DNA of 64,000 bases from Lysinibacillus cavernae (GCF_009724685.1 NZ_WMEF01000002.1:372001-436000), one strand, 5' to 3'; positions 34,286 through 42,907 are shown, numbered from the stretch's first letter. Program-made: numbers and translations. Notes: generated by a model from the letters alone, not told the origin.

Positions 34286-35729
34286 GCTGCAACTCCTCCT
34301 TTACTATCCACGTGTCCTTAGCTCCGCCGCCTTGAGATGAATTCACGACAAGTGATCCTTCTTGTAGTGCCACTCTGGATAAACCTCCAGGTAATACATA
34401 ACAATCCTCACCCTTCATCACATAAACACGTAAGTCGACATGGCAAGGATAGAATCGTCCATTTTGGAATGCAGGCGCTCTAGACAATTTAATTGTTGGT
34501 TGTGCAATGTATTGAAATGGGTGTTTCATTATTTTTTGCTTAAACAAAGCAATTTCTTCCTCACTAGCATGTGGACCAATCAGCATATCATAGCCACCAG
34601 AGGCACTCACATTTTTAATCACTAACTCCTGTATATGCTCTAGGACCCATGCACGTTGATTAGCATCCTCAAGATGATAGGTTTTCACATTAGGTAAAAC
34701 AGGCTCTTCCTGTAAATAATAACGAATCATGTCAGGTACATAAGCATACATCGCCTTATCATCTGCAACACCGTTCCCAATGGCATTTAAAATAGCTACA
34801 TTACCCGCTTGAAAAGCTGCCATCAAATGTGAAACACCTAATAAAGAATCCTCTCGAAATACAGTAGGATCTAAAAAATCATCATCAATACGACGATAAA
34901 TAATATCGATTTGCTGTAGACCATAGATGGTTTTCATATAGACTTTCATATCCTGTACAACCAAATCACGACCTTCTACTAGCTGTATGTTTAAATGCTG
35001 AGCTAAAAACACGTGATCATAATAGGCTGAATTGTACATACCTGCTGTCAGTAGCACAGCTTTAGGCTCTCGCTCCGCTTGCATGGAGGGTGGACGATGC
35101 GCAAGAAGTGCTTTTTTCATATAAGCCATGTGCTTATCAAGAGTCCGTATTGTATGCTTGGAGAAAAATTCAGGATACACTTCCTTCATCACATCACGAT
35201 TTTCGAACACATAGGAGATACCAGAAGGATTGCGTAAATTATCTTCTAGCACATGATAATCACCTTTTTCATCACGAATTAAATCAATACCCGCTAAAAA
35301 GATATGATTTGCAATAGGTACTTGGAGACCCCTCATCTTTCGCGTGAAATAGGGATTATTTTCTACAAGATGTCTAGGAATAATGCCGTCCCGAATAATC
35401 CTTTGCTGACCATAGATATCCTGTAAAAATAAGTTCAGGGCTTCCACCCGCTGTTTAACGCCTACCTCAATCACGTCCCACTGTGATTGAGGAATAATAA
35501 TCGGTACACAATCAAAGGGCATGGTGCGCTCGGTTCCATCTTGAGCACCATACACTGTAAAGGTAATACCTTGTCTGAGAAAGCTTGCTTGTGCTTGTCG
35601 GTATTTTTCTTCAAGTTGCTCCTGAGAGAAAAAGGATAGCTTATGATGAAAAGAACGATAATGAGGCTTTGGCTGGTTGCCATCAAACATTTCATCAAAA
35701 AACAGACTAGAATCATATAAATTCATCAT
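34239..35729 (-). CDS. Circularly permuted ATP-grasp protein (COG2308)
   Basis: A 496-residue putative amide/peptide ligase. Family blocks include FTVYGAQDGTERTMPFD, HVLEDNLRNPSGISYVFENRD (metal/ATP-binding Glu and Asn), IYRRIDDDFLDP and NAIGNGVADDKAMY. The C-terminal VNSSQGGGAKDTWIV lies near the overlap with alpha-E. GGAGGCG precedes tandem ATGs, of which the one at 35729 is taken; the longer frame is rejected. First gene of the ATP-grasp / alpha-E / transglutaminase operon. It faces an unknown small gene across a 76-bp shared promoter region. Confidence 0.88.
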   Translation of the reverse strand: MMNLYDSSLFFDEMFDGNQPKPHYRSFHHKLSFFSQEQLEEKYRQAQASFLRQGITFTVYGAQDGTERTMPFDCVPIIIPQSQWDVIEVGVKQRVEALNLFLQDIYGQQRIIRDGIIPRHLVENNPYFTRKMRGLQVPIANHIFLAGIDLIRDEKGDYHVLEDNLRNPSGISYVFENRDVMKEVYPEFFSKHTIRTLDKHMAYMKKALLAHRPPSMQAEREPKAVLLTAGMYNSAYYDHVFLAQHLNIQLVEGRDLVVQDMKVYMKTIYGLQQIDIIYRRIDDDFLDPTVFREDSLLGVSHLMAAFQAGNVAILNAIGNGVADDKAMYAYVPDMIRYYLQEEPVLPNVKTYHLEDANQRAWVLEHIQELVIKNVSASGGYDMLIGPHASEEEIALFKQKIMKHPFQYIAQPTIKLSRAPAFQNGRFYPCHVDLRVYVMKGEDCYVLPGGLSRVALQEGSLVVNSSQGGGAKDTWIVKEELQHAESSSRRVVLDGTV

Positions 35730-35805
35730 ATGGATCGCCTCCGAATTTAAGTAGTAGTGAAAACATGATACACTGTGAATAAATACATAAAAGGAGCTAA
35801 CTACT

Positions 35806-36216
35806 ATGACAATCATTAATTTAATGCAAGCGTATGAATTAGATAAACTATCAAAATTAAATTTATCAGACGAGGAGATCTTACTTGCTTTACGTACGGG
35901 GGATGTATCAGTTTGGCAAGAACGAGTACCAAACTATGAATTTAGTGAGACAATGGCTCTTTATCAGGAAGGGGAACAAGATTTCTTAGATGCATTGCAT
36001 GGCCATTATCGAATCAAGTATGTAACATTGCCAGGCATCCAACGTTTATTGCAGCTACGCTTTCAACTAGAAGAAGGGAAGGATTACCAACTATTAGAAA
36101 CAGGTATCCAGCATTTAACGTGTGATGAGGAAACAGTCACAAGACTTCAGCAAATGTTATCGACAAACTGGTCACTAACAAAACAAGAAGATGGAGCCTA
36201 CTCGGTATTTGTATAA
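35806..36216 (+). CDS. Unknown small protein divergent from the ATP-grasp operon
   Basis: A 136-residue acidic cytosolic protein that I do not recognise. AAGGAG lies before the ATG. The N-terminal half is helical (LDKLSKLNLSDEEILLALRTGD). The middle includes HGHYRIKYVTLPGIQRLLQLRF, and the end NWSLTKQEDGAYSVFV looks like a beta hairpin. It shares the 76-bp intergenic region with the ATP-grasp operon and may be co-regulated with it or act as a substrate or regulator; this is inference only. Confidence 0.65.
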   Translation: MTIINLMQAYELDKLSKLNLSDEEILLALRTGDVSVWQERVPNYEFSETMALYQEGEQDFLDALHGHYRIKYVTLPGIQRLLQLRFQLEEGKDYQLLETGIQHLTCDEETVTRLQQMLSTNWSLTKQEDGAYSVFV

Positions 36217-36396
36217 TAATAGATTTATCCAAATAATACCATGCGTGTTGTGAGACGAATCGACATGGATAGTTACCCATCTTCTGTTTTTTCGATTCGT
36301 CTCACAAAGCAAATAAAGGCTACTAGATTTTAATATTCATTTGGCGTGAACTTTATGCCTAAAATCCAGCAATTGTCACAAAACATTTAAAAGAAG
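36217..36396. other. Gene-free DNA with large inverted repeat
   Basis: Together with the two terminators that follow, this gap before the recombinase gene is 333 bp long. It contains the long inverted repeat at 36248-36307 and no coding frame. Confidence 0.5.
36248..36307. repeat. 16-bp perfect inverted repeat with structured loop
   Basis: TTGTGAGACGAATCGA (36248-36263) and TCGATTCGTCTCACAA (36292-36307) are exact complements. The 28-nt loop can itself pair ATGG with CCAT. No T tract follows the right arm, so it is not a typical terminator. Confidence 0.75.
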
Positions 36397-36426
36397 ATCC
36401 TCTTTAGAAAAAAGGGGATTTTTTTT
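36397..36426 (+). terminator. Intrinsic terminator
   Basis: ATCCTCTTT and AAAGGGGAT pair (one G-U) around a 5-nt loop, followed by a long T tract. Confidence 0.8.
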
Positions 36427-36485
36427 ATTGAGCAAAAAAAGAACGTTTGTTCCGTTTGATGAAAAAGCGCATTTTTTTCAATAAA

Positions 36486-36516
36486 GTTCCCAAATTTATA
36501 TTTGGGAACGTTTTTT
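36486..36516 (+). terminator. Intrinsic terminator 34 bp before the recombinase start codon
   Basis: GTTCCCAAAT and ATTTGGGAAC form a perfect 10-bp stem with a 4-nt loop, then G and T6. Transcripts reaching the recombinase gene must start downstream of it or read through it. Confidence 0.85.
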
Positions 36517-36549
36517 CATGGTAAAATAGAGCAAATAGAGGTGATTTTG

Positions 36550-37512
36550 ATGCAAAAAACGAAACAACCGAAATTCATGAAAGATTTTCTTGTATATTTA
36601 ACCACGATAAAAGGAAAGTCACAGCGCACAAGAAAAGAATACGAATATGATTTGACCTTATTTTTCCGTTTCCACAAGGCTGTCCAGGAGGATCTGGCTA
36701 TAGAGAATTTAGCAACCATTGATATTGCCACTATTACAATAGAAGAAATTCGTGATATCACGTTAGAGGATCTTTATTTATTTATGGAATACTGTGAGGT
36801 AAAGCGAGGAAATTCTGCTGCTGCGAGAGCGCGTAAAGTAGCGACGTTAAAATCCTTTTTTAAATATTTAAAAGGCAAACGCCGATTCATAGAGGAAAAT
36901 CCAGCAGATGAATTAGAAACACCGAAGATAGGTAGAAAAAGACCCATCTATATGAATCTTCAAGAAGCCACACAATTTATGGATGGCATCCAGTCTAATC
37001 AGGCATCACCAAGAAATTACTGCATGATGATGTTTTTCTTAAATTTAGGAATCCGTGTAACAGAGCTATGCCAGCTCAACAAGTCATCTATTCAAGGGCG
37101 TTATTTAACGGTTGTTGGGAAGGGCAATAAGGAACGTACTGTCTATTTAAATGATAGCTGTATGCAGGCACTCACAGATTATGAAAACAGTGGCAAGACA
37201 CTTTATAAAGGGGACGGAGAGGAGCCACTTTTTGTATCGCAAAAGGGAACGCGCTTTACACGCCAAACTGTTGCTAAAATCGTTAAACGCATTAATCAGC
37301 AATCTGGACTTCAAAAAGAACGACTCACACCACATAAACTGCGCCATACATCTGCAACCATGATGTATAAAGCTGGGGCTGATATCCGTAGTTTACAACA
37401 TATTTTAGGGCATTCCAGTGTCGCGACAACGCAAATCTATACGCATATTGAAGATGAGCAGCTTCAACATGTTCTTGAAAATAATCCATTTAATATTGTT
37501 CGTGAAAGATGA
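36550..37512 (+). CDS. Tyrosine recombinase (XerC/D-like)
   Basis: A 320-residue site-specific recombinase with a full catalytic set. Arg is in LGIRVTEL, Lys in VGKGNKERTV, H-x-x-R in PHKLRHTSATMM, His in ILGHSSVATT and the Tyr nucleophile in TQIYTHI. The N-terminal SAM-like domain starts PKFMKDFLVYLTTIKGKSQ. AGAGGTG precedes the ATG at 36550; the longer frame starts in the upstream terminator. It is not next to dif, prophage genes or a partner integrase, so its target site is unknown. It could be an accessory Xer protein or a domesticated integrase. Confidence 0.88.
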   Translation: MQKTKQPKFMKDFLVYLTTIKGKSQRTRKEYEYDLTLFFRFHKAVQEDLAIENLATIDIATITIEEIRDITLEDLYLFMEYCEVKRGNSAAARARKVATLKSFFKYLKGKRRFIEENPADELETPKIGRKRPIYMNLQEATQFMDGIQSNQASPRNYCMMMFFLNLGIRVTELCQLNKSSIQGRYLTVVGKGNKERTVYLNDSCMQALTDYENSGKTLYKGDGEEPLFVSQKGTRFTRQTVAKIVKRINQQSGLQKERLTPHKLRHTSATMMYKAGADIRSLQHILGHSSVATTQIYTHIEDEQLQHVLENNPFNIVRER

Positions 37513-37567
37513 TTTTAATCATTCTGTGGCGAATATATAGAGGAATACCAATTGAAAGGGGTAGTGT

Positions 37568-38089
37568 ATGATGTTGATAGCAAAAGATCATCTCGATGCA
37601 ACAAGAGCGCAACTACTTCAGGAAATTCACACTTTAGACGATGCGGCATTTAATGATAAGCCAAGTGCACATAGCTGGAGTGTAGCACAAATCTGTCATC
37701 ACCTAGTTTTAGTAGAGGGAGCAACAAGCAAAGCTATTGCATGGGGATTAAAAGCACAAGAACAGTCAGTGCCAGTTCGAAAAAATGTCCAACTAATTTT
37801 AGATCGGACAAGAAAATTACAAGCACCTAAAATAGTGGAACCGACTGAAGAGCCATTTAAAGTGCATGCTATGCTGGATTTATTAGCCTCCACACGAACA
37901 AAATTCATTGCTTTTTTACAAACAATTGAAGAACCCGAGCTATTAGCTAAGCACGCAGTGAAACATCCTGCGTTGGGAGATTTACCACTGGATCAATGGA
38001 TTGAACAAGTCTATTTGCATGAACAGCGTCATATCGAGCAGATCCGGGAAATAGTTAGGACATTTTGTAGCGAAGGAAAAGACGATTGA
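37568..38089 (+). CDS. DinB-superfamily protein (DinB_2 type)
   Basis: A 173-residue four-helix metalloprotein. Likely metal ligands are His in AQICHHLVLVE and the pair in YLHEQRHIEQI. Its SAHSWSVAQICHHL opening is typical of the DinB_2 branch. AAGGGG precedes tandem ATG codons at 37568 and 37571. It lies 55 bp after the recombinase gene and could be read from the same transcript. It is only distantly similar to the DinB protein at 6 kb. Function unknown. Confidence 0.8.
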   Translation: MMLIAKDHLDATRAQLLQEIHTLDDAAFNDKPSAHSWSVAQICHHLVLVEGATSKAIAWGLKAQEQSVPVRKNVQLILDRTRKLQAPKIVEPTEEPFKVHAMLDLLASTRTKFIAFLQTIEEPELLAKHAVKHPALGDLPLDQWIEQVYLHEQRHIEQIREIVRTFCSEGKDD

Positions 38090-38156
38090 TCAAAGAGATT
38101 GTATCGTAAATACCGAGTTAATTTTTTTAAAAAACCATACGTATTTTTCATTAGTG

Positions 38157-38192
38157 GTCCACTGTCATGATCTTTGATAGTGGACTCAATTA
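38157..38192 (+). terminator. Possible terminator after the DinB_2 gene
   Basis: GTCCACT and AGTGGAC, extended by TCA/TGA across one mismatch, form a hairpin. The T tract that follows is weak (CAATTATTT). Confidence 0.45.
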
Positions 38193-38266
38193 TTTACGTC
38201 GAGGAAATGTTAATAGGAAATGATATAACTAGCTATGGTTCAGTCGAATTTTTCTGTCATAACCTC

Positions 38267-38329
38267 TTGACGTGCTACATAATCTGTTATATATTAAATA
38301 AAAATAATAACAACTGTTATAAAACAGTT
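38267..38329 (+). promoter_or_regulatory. Promoter and CTGTT/AACAG operator of the first small gene
   Basis: TTGACG (38267-38272) and TATATT (38290-38295) are 17 bp apart. CTGTTATAT overlaps the -10 box. The inverted repeat AACTGTT-ATAA-AACAGTT lies just downstream of the start at 38312-38329. The same half-sites occur at the second small gene. Confidence 0.7.
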
Positions 38330-38350
38330 TCCTTAGAGGAGGAATTTTAG

Positions 38351-38500
38351 ATGTCAAAGTATCGTGATGGTTATGAATTTTATTGTGAAATGTGTGAACG
38401 CTATGGGTTAGAAGCAATCTCTTTCCGTTACTATGTATTACAGTTATCACAGCAACAACTTTCTGCTTATAACATGCAAGCAAAACAATTAGGAATTTAA
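38351..38500 (+). CDS. Small protein of unknown function (twin 1)
   Basis: A 49-residue protein starting MSKYRDGYEFYCEMCERYG, with an excellent AGAGGAGG ribosome-binding site seven to eight bases upstream and its own promoter. It is rich in Tyr and Gln, has a C-x-x-C pair (CEMC) and lacks a signal or membrane segment. The gene at 38728 encodes a clear paralogue: D-Y/K-R-x-GYEFY, C-E, GLE-I-F-YY, L-LSQ-QL-AYN all align. I do not recognise the family. Confidence 0.7.
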   Translation: MSKYRDGYEFYCEMCERYGLEAISFRYYVLQLSQQQLSAYNMQAKQLGI

Positions 38501-38542
38501 AAGGATGTGGCCATGACGGAAGCCGACGTGAATATTTTATGA

Positions 38543-38582
38543 AAAGCCCAGCCATACTAAATAAAATGGACTGGGCTTTCGT
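38543..38582 (+). terminator. Terminator after small gene 1
   Basis: AAAGCCCAG and CTGGGCTTT pair around a 19-nt loop whose ends add CAT/ATG pairing. T tract is short. Between the stop codon and this hairpin is a nine-codon frame (MTEADVNIL) after AAAAGGATG, probably incidental. Confidence 0.65.
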
Positions 38583-38611
38583 GATTTATAAAAGAAATTT
38601 CAGATAATTCA

Positions 38612-38669
38612 TTGACATTATTAACAGTCTGTTATATTTTTTTTTAAAAAATAAATCTGTTATATAACA
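38612..38669 (+). promoter_or_regulatory. Promoter and operators of the second small gene
   Basis: TTGACA (38612-38617) is followed by TATATT after 15 bp or TATTTT after 17 bp. TAACAG-T-CTGTTA (38622-38634) fills the spacer. A second, perfect 12-bp palindrome TGTTATATAACA lies at 38658-38669. Arrangement and half-sites match those at the first small gene. Confidence 0.7.
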
Positions 38670-38727
38670 AAATACAAACAAATCAAACTAACATGTATTG
38701 TAGCGATAGCGAAAGGAAGTTTTGAGG

Positions 38728-38898
38728 ATGGCAGATTATCGAGAAGGTTATGAATTTTACCGACAAGTATGTGAAGAGCATGGGTTAGAGCCAATTAATT
38801 TTCACTATTATATTTTAAATTTATCCCAAGAGCAGCTAGATGCATACAACCAGCATGCTAAAACATCGGGAGGTTCAATAGAATATGAGGTCTCTTAG
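38728..38898 (+). CDS. Small protein of unknown function (twin 2)
   Basis: A 56-residue paralogue of the protein at 38351, starting MADYREGYEFYRQVCEEHG. GAGG lies only a few bases before the ATG, with GAAAGGAAG further upstream as the likely ribosome-binding site. About half of the first 45 residues are shared with twin 1. The C-x-x-C pair of twin 1 is reduced to one Cys here, and the C-terminus is longer and acidic (GGSIEYEVS). It has its own promoter and a strong terminator. Function unknown. Confidence 0.7.
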   Translation: MADYREGYEFYRQVCEEHGLEPINFHYYILNLSQEQLDAYNQHAKTSGGSIEYEVS

Positions 38899-38903
38899 CT
38901 TGT

Positions 38904-38945
38904 AAAAATGCCTTACTGCCTATGTGGGACAGTAAGGCATTTTTG
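38904..38945 (+). terminator. Terminator after small gene 2
   Basis: AAAAATGCCTTACTG and CAGTAAGGCATTTTT form a perfect 15-bp stem. Confidence 0.92.
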
Positions 38946-39376
38946 ATAAAACGTTCATTATACGCTGGCACAATCGCTTTGTTTCTGATAATAAAATGTG
39001 CATGTACATTAATTGATGGGATTTACAGATGATCTACATAAATTTTACATTTCATCAATCCTCTTATTACGTATTCATGATATCTTGTATTTAAAAGATA
39101 AATTGACTAAAGAAAACACTTAAAATAGTGCAAAGGTACTTAAAAATCCTATATTTAGACAATTTTCGGGTTCTTATAACCACTAATTTTTGTCTATTTT
39201 ATTAGAAACTATCAAATGAAGCTTTGAATGTTTTATATATTTGGGTTGAATTAACTGCTTTTCTAAGACTATAATATAATTACATAAAAAAGGGCGATAT
39301 ACCACAACTTTATACCTCGCTACAAGATAAAGCAAAAGTACCAAACCCTTCATATTTTAATGAATGGAGAATGCAA
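38946..39376 (+). promoter_or_regulatory. Gene-free stretch with the promoter of the PAS-GGDEF-EAL gene
   Basis: About 430 bp without a gene. TTGAAT at 39246-39251 and TATAAT at 39270-39275, 18 bp apart, form a good sigma-A promoter. The leader is about 95 nt. I see no c-di-GMP riboswitch consensus in it. Confidence 0.6.
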
Positions 39377-41095
39377 ATGATGAATATCACGCCTAGTATT
39401 GTTAACCAAATGAACTACAGTCTAAAAGAATTACAAGATATCTTTTCCGCCATGAATAGCTCCATCATTGTAGCGATAACAGATCGCACCGGAAAAATTA
39501 CTTTTGTTAATGATCATTTTTGTAAAATTTCTAAGTATCAGCGTGAAGAATTAATAGGTCAAGATCACCGTTTACTTAACTCAGGTTATCATCCTAAATC
39601 TTTCTTTAGAGAAATGTGGAAAACAATCGGTAAGGGTGATATGTGGAATGGCGAGGTGTGCAATCGTGCGAAAGATGGCAGTTTGTATTGGGTGAAGACA
39701 ACGATTTTCCCATTTCTTGATGAACAGGGAAAGCCTTATCAATATATCGCCATACGTGTCGATATTACAGCACAAAAGGACATAAAAAAAATTACCCATA
39801 TTGCCTATCACGATGAATTAACAGGGCTGCCAAATCGTCGTAAATTAGAACAACGTTTAGAAAATGAATTCCATCAATCTCGACGTACAGGAGAGAAGTT
39901 TGCGTTATTTTTCATTGATGTGAATCGTTTCAAACACATTAACGACGGGCTTGGTCATATTATCGGCGATATGTTTTTAGTGGAAATGTCGAATCGCCTG
40001 CGAAATATTGATTTTACATCTAATTCTTTCTATCGTCATAATAGTGATGAATTTGTCATGATTTTAAATGATGTTAGTCGCATTGATGAAATGGCAAAGG
40101 AAATTATTAACATATTCAATGAGAGTTTCATCGTAGATACCTATGAATTTTATGCAAGTATCAGTGTAGGCATTAGTATATTCCCGGATCATGCAAACTC
40201 AGTAGAAGAATTATTGAAAAATGCTGATATTGCTATGTACGCAGCAAAATCTACTCGAGGCAACCAATATCGCTTATATCGTGACAATATGGATGAAGCC
40301 AACGATAAGTGGCTTTTATTAGAAACGAAATTACATCAAGCGTTAAAACAAGATCGATTAGAATTACATTACCAGCCTAAAATTGATTTAAAAACAGATA
40401 CTGTAATTGGTATGGAGGCATTGCTCCGCTGGTATGACCCTGAATTAGGTCATATTCCACCAGATCGTTTTATTCCATTTGCTGAAGAATGTGGGCTTAT
40501 TAATGATATCGGTGTCTGGGTATTACGTAAGGCGTGCGCGCAAGCTCGTCTTTGGAACGAATCACATGAATTATCATTACGTGTAGCCGTTAATATTTCT
40601 CCTATTCATATTAGCACAACAGGGTTTGTAGAAATGGTTCGTCATGTAATTGCAGAAACTGGCATTGACCCACATTTACTAGAAATTGAAATTACGGAAA
40701 TGAGTATGCTAGATTATACGGAAGACTTAATTGAGACAATCAATCAATTGCGAGCACTTGGTATTACCATTTCATTAGATGATTTTGGGACAGGCTATTC
40801 ATCATTAAATTACTTAAAGAAATTCCCAGTAGATGTACTTAAAATTGATCGTGCTTTTGTCCGTGATATTGTGCCTGAAAAATCAGGTATCGCCATGATT
40901 TCAGCTATGATTTCCTTAGCTCACGCCCTCAATCTACAAGTAGTCGCTGAAGGTGTTGAGGAGGAAGCTGAATTGAACGTTCTACGAGAGCATGGCTGTG
41001 AGTTTGTACAGGGCTATTATTTCAGTAAGCCTTTGTCTGTAGGAGATTTTACGAATCTAATCGTCAATTCTGTCACAAATAAAACCAGTTATTAA
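39377..41095 (+). CDS. PAS-GGDEF-EAL c-di-GMP signalling protein, probable phosphodiesterase
   Basis: A soluble protein of about 572 residues. A PAS domain (residues about 20-135, [19 protein letters not shown] to YIAIRVDIT) is followed by GGDEF and EAL domains. The cyclase signature is NSDEF where GGDEF is expected, so synthesis activity is probably lost. The EAL domain keeps its catalytic and metal residues: [37 protein letters not shown] and AEGVEEEAE. It should hydrolyse c-di-GMP under PAS control. Of three near ATGs (39371, 39377, 39380), the second has the best spacing to GGAG. Confidence 0.88.
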   Translation: MMNITPSIVNQMNYSLKELQDIFSAMNSSIIVAITDRTGKITFVNDHFCKISKYQREELIGQDHRLLNSGYHPKSFFREMWKTIGKGDMWNGEVCNRAKDGSLYWVKTTIFPFLDEQGKPYQYIAIRVDITAQKDIKKITHIAYHDELTGLPNRRKLEQRLENEFHQSRRTGEKFALFFIDVNRFKHINDGLGHIIGDMFLVEMSNRLRNIDFTSNSFYRHNSDEFVMILNDVSRIDEMAKEIINIFNESFIVDTYEFYASISVGISIFPDHANSVEELLKNADIAMYAAKSTRGNQYRLYRDNMDEANDKWLLLETKLHQALKQDRLELHYQPKIDLKTDTVIGMEALLRWYDPELGHIPPDRFIPFAEECGLINDIGVWVLRKACAQARLWNESHELSLRVAVNISPIHISTTGFVEMVRHVIAETGIDPHLLEIEITEMSMLDYTEDLIETINQLRALGITISLDDFGTGYSSLNYLKKFPVDVLKIDRAFVRDIVPEKSGIAMISAMISLAHALNLQVVAEGVEEEAELNVLREHGCEFVQGYYFSKPLSVGDFTNLIVNSVTNKTSY

Positions 41096-41119
41096 TTGCT
41101 ATTCCTGAACGATTTTGCT

Positions 41120-41398
41120 AAAGTGGGATAAAGTAAATCTGTCAATATGAGACAATTTGTTGATGTGGCCAAGTAAGTGAGAATTGTGAAACAGAAAATA
41201 TAGCAACTGCTGAGAGCTATATCACCGCTTCTTTACTGAACACCTACCACGGAGATGTTATGCAAACATAACCGAGTCGTTTTCGTTACCAAACGTGAGA
41301 GGGTTTTAAGTTCTACTTAAAGCTAAATTCAAGGTGGTACCACGTCTATCCAGTACAAAGACGTCCTTATTTTAAGGACAGCTTTGTGCTTTTTTATT
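41120..41398 (+). ncRNA. T-box riboswitch (proline, specifier CCT)
   Basis: T-box sequence AAGGTGGTACCACG at 41331-41344. Stem I ends GAACACCTACCACGGAG, where CCT followed by A reads as a Pro specifier. The terminator pairs ACAAAG and TCCTT with AAGGA and CTTTGT, ending in T6 near 41398. The 5' boundary is approximate. It controls proS directly downstream. Confidence 0.9.
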
Positions 41399-41421
41399 TT
41401 AAAGTAAATGGAGGAATGCAC

Positions 41422-42858
41422 ATGTCAAAACAACTAGAAGATTTTTCGAAATGGTATATTGAGACCATCCAAAAAGCAGATTTAATGGATTATACACCGG
41501 TTCGTGGCTGTATTGCTTTTAAACCAGATGGCTATGAAATTTGGGAACATATTCAGGAGGAAATGGATCGTCGCTTTAAAGAAACAGGACATCGTAATGC
41601 TTATTTCCCAATGCTTATTCCTGAATCTTTCTTCCAAAAGGAAAAGGATCATATTGAGGGGTTCTCACCTGAGCTCCCTTGGGTGACAGAGGCAGCTGGG
41701 GAACAATTAGAAGAGCGCTTGGCACTTCGACCAACCTCGGAAACGATGATTGGTCATCTTTATTCAAATTGGATTAAAAGTTACCGTGATCTACCCGTTC
41801 TTATTAATCAATGGGCGAATGTCTTCCGCTGGGAAAAGAAAACTCTTCCTTTCATTCGTACATCTGAATTTCTGTGGCAGGAGGGGCATACGGCTCATGT
41901 AGATGAAGAAGATGCTCGTAAAGAAACGATGCAAATGTTAGCCATTTATAAAGAAGTAGTGGAACAAGTGCTAGCAATTCCTGTCTACGACGGGCAAAAA
42001 ACACCTTCTGAGCGTTTTGCAGGTGCTGTCGATACGTATTCGATTGAGGCAATGATGAAAAACGGCAAGGCCGTGCAAGCAGGAACTTCACATTATTTAG
42101 GTACAAAATTTGCGGAAGCCTTTAGCATCAAGTATTTAAATAAAGAGAACAAACATGAATATGTACACACGACATCTTGGGGTACTTCTACTCGTTTAAT
42201 TGGTTCGGTTATTATGGTGCATGGTGATGAGCAGGGTCTTGTTTTACCGCCACGTATTGCGCCAACTCAAGTGGTTTTAATCCCAGTTGGTCCATGGAAA
42301 AAGAACCCTCAAATTATGGAGCATCTAGATGAAATTTTTGCAGCATTAAAAGCGAAAGGAATTCGTGTCCGTCTTGACGATTCTGACCAATCACCTGGCT
42401 TTAAGTTTAATGAATGGGAGCTAAAAGGTGTACCAGTTCGCATTGAGTTAGGACCTCGTGATCTCGACAACAATCAGGCTCTACTGAAAGCCCGCGATGA
42501 AGAAGAGAAACGAACAATCGACTTATCTGCTATCGTCACAGCCGTTGAAGAAGAACTAACAACGATGCAAAAGCGTTTACTTGAAAAAGCTCGTCAGTTC
42601 CGCGAAGCAAACGCACATACGACGATTGACACACTTCCTCAATTACAACAACACATTGAAACAGCCAAAGAAAACGGCGTTATCCCTGGATGGGTACTTG
42701 CTGGATGGTGTGGGGAAGATACATGCGAGGAAAACGTGAAGGAAGAGACAAAATACACTTCTCGTAATATTCCATTCAATCCACCAATAACGAAAACGAC
42801 TTGTATAGGCTGTGGCAACGAAGCAAAACATACAGTTTGGTTTGCACAAGCCTATTAA
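41422..42858 (+). CDS. proS: Prolyl-tRNA synthetase, archaeal/eukaryotic type
   Basis: A 478-residue class II synthetase that charges tRNA-Pro. It lacks the editing insertion of the 565-residue bacterial type and carries the archaeal-type C-terminal zinc domain (GWCGEDTCEENV, then TTCIGCGNEAKH) with terminal aromatic residues WFAQAY. Class II motifs are visible: motif 2 in FRWEKKTLPFIRTSEFLWQEGHTAH and motif 3 in LVLPPRIAPTQVV. GGAGG precedes the ATG at 41422; the longer frame overlaps the T-box terminator. Some Bacilli carry this type besides the bacterial one; whether a second proS exists here cannot be seen. Confidence 0.93.
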   Translation: MSKQLEDFSKWYIETIQKADLMDYTPVRGCIAFKPDGYEIWEHIQEEMDRRFKETGHRNAYFPMLIPESFFQKEKDHIEGFSPELPWVTEAAGEQLEERLALRPTSETMIGHLYSNWIKSYRDLPVLINQWANVFRWEKKTLPFIRTSEFLWQEGHTAHVDEEDARKETMQMLAIYKEVVEQVLAIPVYDGQKTPSERFAGAVDTYSIEAMMKNGKAVQAGTSHYLGTKFAEAFSIKYLNKENKHEYVHTTSWGTSTRLIGSVIMVHGDEQGLVLPPRIAPTQVVLIPVGPWKKNPQIMEHLDEIFAALKAKGIRVRLDDSDQSPGFKFNEWELKGVPVRIELGPRDLDNNQALLKARDEEEKRTIDLSAIVTAVEEELTTMQKRLLEKARQFREANAHTTIDTLPQLQQHIETAKENGVIPGWVLAGWCGEDTCEENVKEETKYTSRNIPFNPPITKTTCIGCGNEAKHTVWFAQAY

Positions 42859-42869
42859 TAACTTTTATT

Positions 42870-42907
42870 ACACCCATCTATTCTTATGCAATAGATGGGT
42901 GGTTTTT
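42870..42907 (+). terminator. Terminator after proS
   Basis: ACCCATCTATT and AATAGATGGGT form a perfect 11-bp stem, then GG and T5. The rest of the gap to 43176 shows no gene or recognised site. Confidence 0.9.

Noticed and set aside
31458..37512. Prophage or integrative element bounded by two recombinase genes
   Set aside because: The genes between are a coherent chromosomal operon; there are no phage structural, replication or lysis genes and no flanking direct repeats or tRNA target were seen.
39280..39376. c-di-GMP riboswitch in front of the GGDEF-EAL gene
   Set aside because: The leader lacks the conserved GEMM core sequences; only a promoter could be supported.
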